Below are positions 44,730 to 53,795 of a stretch of 64,000 nucleotides of DNA, piece by piece; positions within the stretch are counted from its first letter, which is position 1, and every line of letters starts with the position of its first letter. The notes below the pieces were generated by a model. That model saw only the letters and a program-made list of their open reading frames with translations. It did no database searches and was not told the origin of the DNA. Origin of the DNA: an uncultured Lachnospiraceae bacterium. Lineage in GTDB: Bacteria > Bacillota > Clostridia > Lachnospirales > Lachnospiraceae. A program made the position numbers and the translations under genes. The stretch spans positions 124,001-188,000 of the forward strand of contig CAMWQW010000003.1 of NCBI GenBank assembly GCA_947176505.1, written 5' to 3'.

Positions 44730-47237
44730 CTACGCTTTCCTCGGTTTGTCAACAAGAAGCGGCGTCAACGTCAACAGTAAGCAGCACGCAATTGGACTAC
44801 ACGGGTGGAAAATCCACTCTGTCAGCCCTGCAACCGCAAACAGAATCAAAACGGCAAAAGGTAATGCCGCACAAGCTCTGTCCTCTCTGCGCTTATGGTA
44901 ATAAATAGCCGCCTGCACCAACGTCCCGGCGCCTAACAGGATAAACACAATCCCGACATAAATACCGTGGTCATATGCAACCTGAAGATATATATTGTGC
45001 GCATGAACATTATAGTGACCGTTCGGCTCCATAATCCCCATGTCGTCATGCCCTGTCTTGTTCAGGTTATTATAGTATAACCTGAAAATTTCCAGTCTGC
45101 CGTTCGTGTAGGAATATTCTTCTTCCTCCGGCGTTTCCTCAACAGAATTTCCTTCTGTTCCGGCACCTGCCGCCGTATCCTGTGCTGATACGAGCAGAAT
45201 TTCTTCCGTATCGATAAGAATCGGCTTTTCCAATACTTCTCCCGCATCAACTACCATATAAATGGCTCTTAGACTATTCTCCTCCGGAATCCCCAGCACT
45301 TTCATCTGGAACACCTGTATAAAGCGCTGTATCGTAATATAAAATCTGGAATCCGTGTCTCTGCCATGAGCAATCTCCGTGGGAAATTCCTCAATCTCAT
45401 GCGCCTCCGGTCTGGCAACTACTGCCGGTATCATTCTCTGTGCGGTAAAAGTCACCGGAAAACAAAGAACTGCCGCAAGAAGCATCATGCCAATACTCCT
45501 GAACATGCTGCGCCATCTTTTTTTCATGGAAAAACACATCACCGGAATGACCACCACAGCCATGGCTATGATTGCCAGATAACCCGTTCTCGACAGCGTA
45601 ATCAAAAGATATACCGATGATACGCCGAATACAATCAGCTCTTTGTATACCGCCGACAAAGACTGACGCTTTCTGTATGCGTCCAAGAATTTCACCAATG
45701 CCGCGCATACCACAAGCGACAGATATACCGCCGACATCGTCACCGTATGGAAGATGAACGGGTATCTGTAGTAAACGAAAAACATATATGGTCTATGAAG
45801 TAGACAGTATATGACCATCGCCCCGAAGTGCAGCAAAATGCCGTTGCATATATTTCTGAGCAGTACCTGCTTCTTCTCCCACGCCGCCATGTTTAAGTAA
45901 AACAGAACAAAAGCACATACAAGATAAATGGGCCACCCTCTCGTATTGCGGTATACAATAATCAGTGCAAAGAATACACCCACCAAAATGCTGTACCCGA
46001 CGGATATATCCCGTATCTGTCTCCTCACAAGAAAACGTATCGTGCCGATTATGACTAAGCCTGCCAGAACGCCCACCCACGCAGTGAGTTTTACCACGAG
46101 AAAATCAAGTTCTTCGGGGTTTTCCAATGCCGCCGCTGTCCGTACATAATATTGGTAGCCTGTCACCGCCGCTATGACGATATATACAAGATTTATTATA
46201 TTGAAGATATCTTTAAATTTGTATGTGACAATCACTGCCAGCGCAAGGAATATCAACATTTGTCTGTATGCCACGGTGTGATGAATCTCATACAAACCGT
46301 TCATATAGTTGCAGCACGCCCAGACTGCCCCTGCAAGGAGCGCCGACTGCAGGTAATTCTGCCAGTCTTTCTTAAGAATATCCAAAATCGTTCTGCCCGA
46401 AGCAATGCCGGTTCTGTTATGGTTGACGGCATAGAGTGCAATCGCCGCCGCAAGCAGAACACTCGCCTCGTAAAACAGGATGGACACAGTATTCTTTGTG
46501 AACATTTTACATGGCCATACAGCCGCGAACGCGGTCAGTCCCGCAATGATAATGAGCGGATTACACACTGCCTTTACTGTCTGCTCCACCGTCACGAGTC
46601 TATTCTTCTCAGGACGCTTCTCATAGTATTTGCCGGTCAGATAGGTGACAAGAGAGGCAAACAGCACAAAGAGAGCATCACAAACGAGTGTTTTGCCCTT
46701 TCTAAGCGGTACTTCATATTCGTAGGAGGCAATCATACAGTGTTCCGTATCCTCCACGTTACCATAATAAAGCGTACCATTATATATGTTTCCCGAATCC
46801 GCCGTATTCTCATACGCTACATAAAACGGAGAGTCAATTCCCTGCAGCAGATAGTAATATTCCCTGCCGACCTGTGCGTCTATGTTGACCTGCACCGTAC
46901 AATATCCGGGCATCGCCTTCATATCCTCAGTGTTAATGACCTGCTGCATAATGATATTCATCGTAGCGTCATACAGCACAAAGTTAAAGGTTGTCCCGAT
47001 TGTGCCGTCAGCAAAATATATATCAATATTCTTTAGTTTATCATACTGGGCAATAAACATCTGCTGCACTACATAATCCGATGTAATTGCCTCAGACTCT
47101 GCGACAATCTGTTTATTGCTGTCGGAAATAACCGTTTCTTTCACCAAACGTAACGGCCATAGTGCAAGCACAATACACAATACGACGATCCAGACCGTAC
47201 TGCAGATTGCCTGTCTTCTAGTGATTACCTTGTTCAT
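44730..47237 (-). CDS. Large O-antigen ligase/polymerase-like membrane protein
   Basis: An 835-residue protein of the Wzy_C/O-antigen ligase superfamily. After a signal-anchor near residues 12-30 there is an outside beta-rich region of about 150 residues (IDIYFADGTIGTTFNFVLYD, NIYNGTLYYGN). About fourteen membrane segments follow. LITLSRTGYLA near 565 and VHAHNIYLQVAYDHGI near 755 are the ligase-type motifs, the latter with the conserved histidine. It likely joins or polymerises the lipid-linked glycan outside. The ATG at 47237 has AGGAACGG 3 bp upstream and is preferred over 47282. A promoter candidate precedes it. Confidence 0.78.
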   Translation of the reverse strand: MNKVITRRQAICSTVWIVVLCIVLALWPLRLVKETVISDSNKQIVAESEAITSDYVVQQMFIAQYDKLKNIDIYFADGTIGTTFNFVLYDATMNIIMQQVINTEDMKAMPGYCTVQVNIDAQVGREYYYLLQGIDSPFYVAYENTADSGNIYNGTLYYGNVEDTEHCMIASYEYEVPLRKGKTLVCDALFVLFASLVTYLTGKYYEKRPEKNRLVTVEQTVKAVCNPLIIIAGLTAFAAVWPCKMFTKNTVSILFYEASVLLAAAIALYAVNHNRTGIASGRTILDILKKDWQNYLQSALLAGAVWACCNYMNGLYEIHHTVAYRQMLIFLALAVIVTYKFKDIFNIINLVYIVIAAVTGYQYYVRTAAALENPEELDFLVVKLTAWVGVLAGLVIIGTIRFLVRRQIRDISVGYSILVGVFFALIIVYRNTRGWPIYLVCAFVLFYLNMAAWEKKQVLLRNICNGILLHFGAMVIYCLLHRPYMFFVYYRYPFIFHTVTMSAVYLSLVVCAALVKFLDAYRKRQSLSAVYKELIVFGVSSVYLLITLSRTGYLAIIAMAVVVIPVMCFSMKKRWRSMFRSIGMMLLAAVLCFPVTFTAQRMIPAVVARPEAHEIEEFPTEIAHGRDTDSRFYITIQRFIQVFQMKVLGIPEENSLRAIYMVVDAGEVLEKPILIDTEEILLVSAQDTAAGAGTEGNSVEETPEEEEYSYTNGRLEIFRLYYNNLNKTGHDDMGIMEPNGHYNVHAHNIYLQVAYDHGIYVGIVFILLGAGTLVQAAIYYHKRREDRACAALPFAVLILFAVAGLTEWIFHPCSPIACCLLLTLTPLLVDKPRKA

Positions 47238-47312
47238 AATCCGTTCCTGATTCCTGTTATTTGATAGGCGCATACCGTGCACAGGGCACAGTACAGCAAA
47301 ATATCATTGCTT

Positions 47313-47341
47313 AGTATATCACGAATATATCTATTTTACAA
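47313..47341 (-). promoter_or_regulatory. Candidate internal promoter before the large polymerase/ligase gene
   Basis: On the minus strand TTGTAA (47336-47341) is followed after exactly 17 bp by TATACT (47313-47318). It lies in the short AT-rich gap after the DUF6020-like gene. It would drive the polymerase-like gene and the Pgl-like cassette. Confidence 0.5.
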
Positions 47342-49153
47342 CTAAACTTCCTCCAAGAGCATGGAGGCAAACAGCGGCAGTCCAAACCAGAAAATCAATA
47401 CATACCGCGGCAGATAGGTCGGACCCAATATTACCGTCAGCCAAATGAGCAGTACCATCAGATACGGAATCACCAAATGATATTTCTTCCGGTACAGCAC
47501 ATATGCAAATACAAATGCAATCCCCCAGAAAATCCCTCCCGGAGAATAGAGCATGGAATAAATCGGAATCTTCTCCTGCGAAATTTCAAGCGCAAGCTTT
47601 CTGTATACTTCGTCCAGCCACGGAATCTTGCTGTCTCTGAACCCCGGTTCCTCCACTTCGTAGCCAAAGTAAGAACTGTCGCCATAGGTAAATGTAAAGA
47701 CAGTATTGCCGGAGTAGACGTCAATCACCGTATCCGGATACCAGAATCCGTATGAATTTACCAGCCATGCATTGATATAAGACAATGGCTTTTTTAAACC
47801 GATACGCGCCCATAAACGGATATATTTGGATTTATTCTCGGCAAATGTATTGTTTCTGAACCGGACCTTTACCGGATCCGACAGTTTCGGGTTGTATAGG
47901 ACAAGCGCTTCTTCGGGAAGTATCTCATGAAGGGCAGCGATATCCTCCGGCTCGAATACTTCACGGTTAAACTTGTAGGTACGCGCAAGCTGCTGGATAG
48001 GCACGGTAAGCATCTCCTGTTTTCCGCCGCCCTCGGCGTGCAGCACCGCCGTCAGACCGGCAGTAATCAAAAGATACGAGCCAAAAGCTGCCGCAAGCAA
48101 AAGTAGTGCCTTCTTCAGATAATCTTTGTGATAAAAAAGCAGAATCGGCGCCATCACCGCAAATGCATAGACTCCGTTTTTGCGGAACAGCATCATCGCC
48201 GCCGCACTGCAGACAAAGAAAATCATCTTTTTCTTAGAAGCAAAAAACACTTCCCGATCGCTCCCCATATCAAGAAGCGCCAAGAGAAGCATCAAAAGCG
48301 CCACCGTAAAAATCGCATCCTTGGCAGAGCAGAGTGTAAACATCACAATCACAGGAAAAAAAGCAAAATAAAGCAGCGAGATCATACGCACTGCTTTAGA
48401 GACCTTCCTTTTTCTCATAAAGATAAGTAGATAAGTAAAACCGCCTGATACGATCATCATCTGTATCAGCGTATAACATGCAATACCCAGATTGTAAGAA
48501 TCTGTAATCTTGTGTATGGCGCAGACAATACCTCCAAGCATCAGCACATGGACAATCGGATGATGTGTGGTAAATGTTCTCGATGCAACCTGCAGCCACT
48601 CATCCTGCGCATCGTAAACAAAGAATCCGGGGTAAACCGCCAGTAAAACCGGAAGCCAGCATATAATCAAAAAGAAAAAGGTCAATACATCCACATGCTT
48701 CGCCGCCTTTACCGGCGTTTTGGGAATCTGTAAATTCTGCGCGTATTTATTTTTCCTATCCTTCATACCTCCCAGAAAATTCCAGAATTTACGCACAAGT
48801 ATCATGAAAAGACACGTTAAAACCGGAAGCGAGATCCATAGACTGGGATCTTTAAAATTCACATTGCCTACCGCCTCAAGACGTACTCCAAAGAGCATCG
48901 CCGTCGTAAAAAGAAAAGACAGGATGCCCGCAATCAGCCATCCTCTCTTATCCGTAAGGTCTATCGTATGTAACGACCAGTTAACCGCATAAACACACAA
49001 CAGCCATACAAAAACAGAAAAAATACTGTTCGTAAACCCCAGCGTATTTTCTTTCAGATTCAAAATCTGCGGAAGGCACAGCGTCCCCGCCGTGGCAATC
49101 ACAAAAGCCGCCGTATTTAATTTCATTTTTATTTTAAATTCATTCTCGTTCAT
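47342..49153 (-). CDS. DUF6020-like polytopic membrane protein, second copy
   Basis: A 603-residue protein with about thirteen membrane segments. VYDAQDEWLQVAS then TTHHPIVHVLMLGG, and later CSAKDAIFTVALLMLL, match the Asp, HHP and KD elements of the protein at 29086-30711. A long outer loop near residues 380-520 includes WLVNSYGFWYPDTV. The ATG at 49153 overlaps the stop of the GT2 gene upstream (ATGA), a common coupled arrangement, and is chosen over the frame from 49207. GT-C-type transfer from a polyprenyl-phosphate sugar made by that GT2 is plausible. Confidence 0.72.
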   Translation of the reverse strand: MNENEFKIKMKLNTAAFVIATAGTLCLPQILNLKENTLGFTNSIFSVFVWLLCVYAVNWSLHTIDLTDKRGWLIAGILSFLFTTAMLFGVRLEAVGNVNFKDPSLWISLPVLTCLFMILVRKFWNFLGGMKDRKNKYAQNLQIPKTPVKAAKHVDVLTFFFLIICWLPVLLAVYPGFFVYDAQDEWLQVASRTFTTHHPIVHVLMLGGIVCAIHKITDSYNLGIACYTLIQMMIVSGGFTYLLIFMRKRKVSKAVRMISLLYFAFFPVIVMFTLCSAKDAIFTVALLMLLLALLDMGSDREVFFASKKKMIFFVCSAAAMMLFRKNGVYAFAVMAPILLFYHKDYLKKALLLLAAAFGSYLLITAGLTAVLHAEGGGKQEMLTVPIQQLARTYKFNREVFEPEDIAALHEILPEEALVLYNPKLSDPVKVRFRNNTFAENKSKYIRLWARIGLKKPLSYINAWLVNSYGFWYPDTVIDVYSGNTVFTFTYGDSSYFGYEVEEPGFRDSKIPWLDEVYRKLALEISQEKIPIYSMLYSPGGIFWGIAFVFAYVLYRKKYHLVIPYLMVLLIWLTVILGPTYLPRYVLIFWFGLPLFASMLLEEV

Positions 49154-50133
49154 TGCCTGTCCGTTCTTTCCCTCTGCATATTCTCTGCGTCTTTTCCGCC
49201 GGTGCATTCCTTAATGACGTACTGAGGTGAATTATTAAGCGATATATATATTCTGCCGATATACTCTCCAATTAAACCAAGCATCAACATAATCATGCCG
49301 CCTAGGAAAACGAGAGCCGCCATCATGGCGCTGAAGCCGATAGGTACAGTCGGATTCACAAACTTCTTAATAATCGTATAAATGCCATACAAAAAACCGA
49401 CAACCGCCGTCATGCATCCCACTGACGTGGCAATCCTAAGCGGCTTAATGCTGAACGCAGTAAAACCGTTAAACCATAACCCAAGCAGTTTCCCGATTGT
49501 ATAACCGGAAGTACCTATCTCCCGTTCTCTGTGTTCCACTTCCACATTGGCAATATTTCTTGTCGTACGAAGCACCAGTCCGATTACATAAGGATACGGA
49601 TTCGTATAACGAATCATCTCGTCAACAATAAACCGTTTGACCGCAAAATAACTGGATAGATATAACTCCTTTGGCTTTCCCAGCATCACCCTCGTCATCA
49701 GCTCATTAATCTTGCTTCCGAAATTGCGAAACCCCGAGTGCTGCTTATGCACATACTTCGCATAAACCGCATCATATCCTTCTTCTATTTTTGACAACAG
49801 TTTACCGACCTCGTCCGCCGGTGTCTGTCCATCGTCGTCCAGACAGACGACAATCTCACCGTGTGCATAATGAAATCCCGCCATGAGGGCGGCATGCTGC
49901 CCGAAATTCTTAGCTAAGTTGATACCGCATATATCTTTACGATCCGCACAGAGTTCACAGATTACTTCGTAAGTATTGTCCGGTGAATTGTCATTCACCA
50001 GAACAATCTCATAAGAATATGCTGTCAGACTTTTCATCGTCCTGTCGATTTCTTCTATCACCCCGCTTATCGTCTGCGACGAACGGTAGCAGGGTATTAC
50101 AAAACTAATCAATTTGCTCATATCTATAGCCAT
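49150..50133 (-). CDS. GT2 polyprenyl-phosphate glycosyltransferase, GtrB/ArnC type
   Basis: A 327-residue GT2 enzyme with the dolichol-phosphate-mannose-synthase plan. ISFVIPCYRSSQTISGVI at the N-terminus, VNDNSPDNTYEVI near 45, NFGQHAALMAGFHYAHGEIVVCLDDDGQ with the DDD metal site near 98, then two C-terminal membrane helices (about 235-258 and 268-293). It loads a sugar on undecaprenyl phosphate in the cytoplasm. The GtrA-type gene at 56780 would flip it, and a GT-C-like protein would use it outside. The coupled DUF6020-like gene is the closest candidate. Start at 50133 or at ATG 50121. Confidence 0.9.
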   Translation of the reverse strand: MAIDMSKLISFVIPCYRSSQTISGVIEEIDRTMKSLTAYSYEIVLVNDNSPDNTYEVICELCADRKDICGINLAKNFGQHAALMAGFHYAHGEIVVCLDDDGQTPADEVGKLLSKIEEGYDAVYAKYVHKQHSGFRNFGSKINELMTRVMLGKPKELYLSSYFAVKRFIVDEMIRYTNPYPYVIGLVLRTTRNIANVEVEHREREIGTSGYTIGKLLGLWFNGFTAFSIKPLRIATSVGCMTAVVGFLYGIYTIIKKFVNPTVPIGFSAMMAALVFLGGMIMLMLGLIGEYIGRIYISLNNSPQYVIKECTGGKDAENMQRERTDRQ

Positions 50134-50173
50134 GCCTTTCTTTCAGCCTTTCCTCCGAACACAAGCTCTGTGG

Positions 50174-50722
50174 TCACTGCCTGCCTTCTGCACAATGCGC
50201 TTCTTTGTCTGCCGCTTCCCATATGCCGCGGTCTATTTCCATGAAGCAGACTTCCTTCTCCCCATGCAGAGTCTGAACCGTCTCCCGCTTGTTGAGCATC
50301 TGAAATCCTACATGCATATAACTGCGCTGTGCACCGATATTATCCGACAAAAAACGCAAAAACACTCTTTGAAGCGCAAGAATATTAAACGCATACGAAA
50401 GCGCCTCTTTTGCCGCCGCCGTACCGTATCCGCATCCTATGGCATCCTCCTCACCGATGAAAATTCCATACTCCGCAGTGCCGTTCTCTCTGTCAATATC
50501 CCGAAAATAGACGCTCCCTATCTCCCTATTGTCAGACAGGCATATAATAAACTGCACCACTCGCCCGGTCTCTACCTGATCCCGGATCCACGCAAGATGT
50601 CCTTCTCTCGTAAAAAGCTTCTGATAGATAAAGTTTTTCCTCACAAATTCTTTATTACGCCACTCAATAATCTTGTCCGTATCCTCCACCGTCATCTGAC
50701 GCAAATGTATCGAATGCTCCAT
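50174..50722 (-). CDS. GNAT N-acetyltransferase, probably for an amino sugar
   Basis: A 182-residue GNAT protein. IHLRQMTVEDTDKIIEWRN begins the fold, VVQFIICLSDNREIGSVYFRD forms the central strands and GCGYGTAAAKEAL near 85-97 is the acetyl-CoA pyrophosphate loop. The WRN motif and the size are shared by WecD/PseH-like enzymes of nucleotide amino sugars. It lies two genes downstream of the WecE-like aminotransferase, so 4-N-acetylation of that product is likely. PseH-type acetylation for the pseudaminic pathway is an alternative. The ATG at 50722 has GAGG 7 bp upstream. Confidence 0.82.
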   Translation of the reverse strand: MEHSIHLRQMTVEDTDKIIEWRNKEFVRKNFIYQKLFTREGHLAWIRDQVETGRVVQFIICLSDNREIGSVYFRDIDRENGTAEYGIFIGEEDAIGCGYGTAAAKEALSYAFNILALQRVFLRFLSDNIGAQRSYMHVGFQMLNKRETVQTLHGEKEVCFMEIDRGIWEAADKEAHCAEGRQ

Positions 50723-50762
50723 CGTTTTCCTCATTTCTGCGCTGCTTTACACATGTCCGATT

Positions 50763-52547
50763 TCATTCCACGCACACCCGATAGACTAAATAGCGTGCCC
50801 CAATCCTGTCAGTTTCTTCCACTATAACTTTCACGCCCTGCGATTCATAATATTCTGCAATCCATCCGGTGCCCCGCTCAGACGCTTCTGCTTCAGACAT
50901 AATCACATATACATACTCCTGCCCTATCAATGCCTCACTTGCCAAGACAATATCGAACCGCCGCAGTTTTTCCCTATAAAGAGGACTTTTGCATATCCAT
51001 CCTCCAAGTATATCATAGTTGGCATAACCGTTATCCGTATGCTCAAATATCTTCTGTGAAAATCCTACCGTAGAGTACACATCTTCGAAATAGAAATTCT
51101 GCGAATGCGCTCTGCAGTATGCATCTATCTCGTACCAATCCACATTAACCCTCTCGCGCAGCGCTTGATCTTCTTTTACCTCCGGTATGCTGCTCGTCAT
51201 ACTTCCCGCCATAAGCAGAATAAGAAGCACCGTCATACCAAGCGGCACGCTATTCTTCCTCGCATCCGTTCTGTATAAGCAGAGCATCCTTATCAAAAGC
51301 GCAGACAGAAGCGCGAACTCCACAAGGTATAACGAGTGAGTAATCCTCACGGGATCACGTCCCCTCATCAGTATAAACATCCAGACTGCGCTGCGCGCCG
51401 CAATAAGCAGCATAAGCTGCCACACAAACGCATACCTGTGGCACAGCAAAATCCCTGCTGCCGCTACCGCCACATACGCCCAAATCACAATTATATTGTA
51501 GGGAGCATCCTGCTCGTGGAACGTCCGGTATCTATAATAAGATATCTGCTCTCTTGCAATTGCAGTCCAATCCTTAGCTCCGCCCAATGCATGTGAGGCA
51601 TAATCCGCCATATCCGTAAGCATCTGCGTATCAATCGCATCGTCTAACCCGAAATTATAATTTTCAAGCAGTGTCTGCTGTGCCACTGTCACACCAAGCG
51701 CTGACAGTTCCTCGCTATACTCCTCATCCGTAATCAATTCCGGATAGAAATCATACACCGTCGTTCTTGCATCAAAAAATTCCCTGAAGTCTTTCCAGTC
51801 TTCTTTGCAGTAGGCAGCGTAATCCGCCGCTGACGACAGCGCCATTCCAGCTAAAATAATCCCCAGCACCCCGCCGTATTTATACAGGGTCTCTTTATCG
51901 AATATTTTCTTTTCCTCTGTTATGCTATATAATCCTGCCAGACAGATAAAAGGAAATGTAAGCAGAAGCATCTCCGTCCGCAACTGATATGATACAATCA
52001 CAAGGACAATCGCCGGAATATTTTTTACAACAAATTGTTGTGTGCTTATCTCCTTCGGCGTAGTCAAAAAAAGAAAAATCGCCGTTGCGGACATGATTGC
52101 GCAGGTGATTGTGTATTGTATGTTGATAAGATGTAAGAGACATGCTCCCCATTGAAAAAGTGTCAAAACTGCCAGAAGCAATATCTTGCCTAACACACCA
52201 TTTCTTTTGTCTTTTCCCTCTTGACTATCTGCCGCCGCACACAGCCTCACCCCAATCAAATAAAAACATCCGAACTGGCACAGACACAGAAACAGACCGT
52301 ACCATGGTATCCGTCTGCACAGCCTGTAGCATAGCGCAATAAGCGCTCCCAAAGGATATAGCGTCTGCATATTGTGACCGTCCGGCACGCCGCTGTAGAC
52401 ACCGGACATAACGTCTTTTATCATCGTGTCGTCATTCAAATCATAGTAAAAGTCAAAGCACAGTGCCATCACAATGACATTGACCGCCATGACCGCAAAC
52501 GTCAGTATGCAGTTCTTATATTTTCTTAAGCCCTTATTATATTCCAT
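50763..52547 (-). CDS. Polytopic membrane protein of unknown function, GT-C-like plan
   Basis: A 594-residue protein with about twelve membrane segments. The first outer loop has FYYDLNDDTMIKDVMSG then DGHNMQTLYPLG; a run of acidic residues after the first helix is GT-C-like. A soluble outside tail of about 130 residues follows the last helix (VNVDWYEIDAYCRAH and on). I do not recognise a named family. The ATG at 52547 has GAGGG about 10 bp upstream and is preferred over the frame from 52580. It sits between the aminotransferase and acetyltransferase of one sugar pathway. Confidence 0.65.
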   Translation of the reverse strand: MEYNKGLRKYKNCILTFAVMAVNVIVMALCFDFYYDLNDDTMIKDVMSGVYSGVPDGHNMQTLYPLGALIALCYRLCRRIPWYGLFLCLCQFGCFYLIGVRLCAAADSQEGKDKRNGVLGKILLLAVLTLFQWGACLLHLINIQYTITCAIMSATAIFLFLTTPKEISTQQFVVKNIPAIVLVIVSYQLRTEMLLLTFPFICLAGLYSITEEKKIFDKETLYKYGGVLGIILAGMALSSAADYAAYCKEDWKDFREFFDARTTVYDFYPELITDEEYSEELSALGVTVAQQTLLENYNFGLDDAIDTQMLTDMADYASHALGGAKDWTAIAREQISYYRYRTFHEQDAPYNIIVIWAYVAVAAAGILLCHRYAFVWQLMLLIAARSAVWMFILMRGRDPVRITHSLYLVEFALLSALLIRMLCLYRTDARKNSVPLGMTVLLILLMAGSMTSSIPEVKEDQALRERVNVDWYEIDAYCRAHSQNFYFEDVYSTVGFSQKIFEHTDNGYANYDILGGWICKSPLYREKLRRFDIVLASEALIGQEYVYVIMSEAEASERGTGWIAEYYESQGVKVIVEETDRIGARYLVYRVCVE

Positions 52548-52613
52548 GAACCGCATACCCTCAGATTCACCGTTAAACAATTGCGCCCCACTCGCAAATA
52601 TGACCTCTGCTTC

Positions 52614-53741
52614 CTAGCGATAAAAAGCCTTCACCTGCTTTGCAACATACTCCGTCTCATCCGCCGTCAGCTTATAGAACATCGGCAGACGCAAGAGTCT
52701 TTCGCTCTCTTTGGTCGTATACTTGTCTTCACCGTGCATTCTGCCGAATTTGATTCCGGCAGGCGCAGAGTGAAGCGGTACATAATGAGACACAGCCATA
52801 ATATCCCTTTGCTTCAAAAATTCAATCAGTCTGCTTCTTACTTCCAAATCTTTCGTCTTAATATAGAACATGTGCGCATTGTGGATGCAATATTCCGGAA
52901 CGTAGGGCAGTTCAATCTTTCCCTCATCTGCAAGCGGCATAAGCAGCTCATAGTATTGGTTCCACCTGTCCATTCTCGCCTGCGTAATCTCCTCCGCCAG
53001 TTCTAACTGAGCGTACAGATAGGCAGCATTCATGTCGCTCGGAAGATAGGATGAACCGTAGTTCTGCCAACGATACTTATCGACTTGTCCGCGATAGTAC
53101 TTGCTTCTGTCGGTTCCCTTTTCTCGGAGAATTTCCGCATCCTCTATATATTTCTCGTCCCGTATGAGCAGCGCGCCTCCCTCACCCATACTGAAATTCT
53201 TCGTTTCATGGAAACTGAAACAGCCGAAATCTCCAAATGTCCCAAGGGGCTTCCCTTTGTATGATGCCATGATTCCCTGCGCGGCGTCTTCAATCACCAT
53301 CAGATTATGCCGCCCCGCAATATCCATAATCGTGTCCATCTCACAGCCCACACCCGCATAGTGCACCGGTACAATCGCTTTTGTCCTCTCTGTGATAGCA
53401 TCTTCTATCAACGTTTCATCAATATTCATCGTGTCCGGTCTGATATCCACAAAAACAGCCGTCGCACCCCGCAACACGAAGGCGTCCGCCGTTGACACGA
53501 AAGTGTACGAGGGGAGAATCACCTCATCGCCTTCTTTGATTTCTGTAAGAAGAGCCGCCATCTCCGTAGCATGCGTGCAGGAAGTGGTCAACAGACACTT
53601 CGTCGTCCCCGTCTGCTTCTCAATCCATTCGTTACATTTCAGCGTAAAAGGACCGTCTCCGCATATCTTCTGGTTTTCAATGGCTTCCTTCATATATTCT
53701 ATTTCTTTGCCCGTGTAAGGCGGTACATTAAAATTAATCAT
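52614..53741 (-). CDS. wecE: dTDP-4-amino-4,6-dideoxygalactose transaminase
   Basis: A 375-residue PLP sugar aminotransferase that follows E. coli WecE (RffA) along its whole length: NVPPYTGKEIEYMKEA, CGDGPFT, PSYTFVSTADAFVLRGA, VPVHYAGVGCEMDTIM, EDAAQG, the Schiff-base lysine of SFHETKN at residue 181, and HGEDKYTTKESERLLRLP. It should turn dTDP-4-keto-6-deoxyglucose into dTDP-4-amino-4,6-dideoxygalactose, the Fuc4N precursor. The rmlA/rmlB genes needed for its substrate are not in the window. The ATG at 53741 has GGGGAG 8 bp upstream. Confidence 0.92.
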   Translation of the reverse strand: MINFNVPPYTGKEIEYMKEAIENQKICGDGPFTLKCNEWIEKQTGTTKCLLTTSCTHATEMAALLTEIKEGDEVILPSYTFVSTADAFVLRGATAVFVDIRPDTMNIDETLIEDAITERTKAIVPVHYAGVGCEMDTIMDIAGRHNLMVIEDAAQGIMASYKGKPLGTFGDFGCFSFHETKNFSMGEGGALLIRDEKYIEDAEILREKGTDRSKYYRGQVDKYRWQNYGSSYLPSDMNAAYLYAQLELAEEITQARMDRWNQYYELLMPLADEGKIELPYVPEYCIHNAHMFYIKTKDLEVRSRLIEFLKQRDIMAVSHYVPLHSAPAGIKFGRMHGEDKYTTKESERLLRLPMFYKLTADETEYVAKQVKAFYR

Positions 53742-53795
53742 CTTTGACTCTCCCCGGTTCCTAAAAAACAATTTACATCTAAGTGTAACACATTT

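Noticed and set aside
46152-47036. Plus-strand frame of 294 codons opposite the large polymerase/ligase gene
   Set aside because: No motif and odd composition; the minus-strand gene has the ligase motifs.
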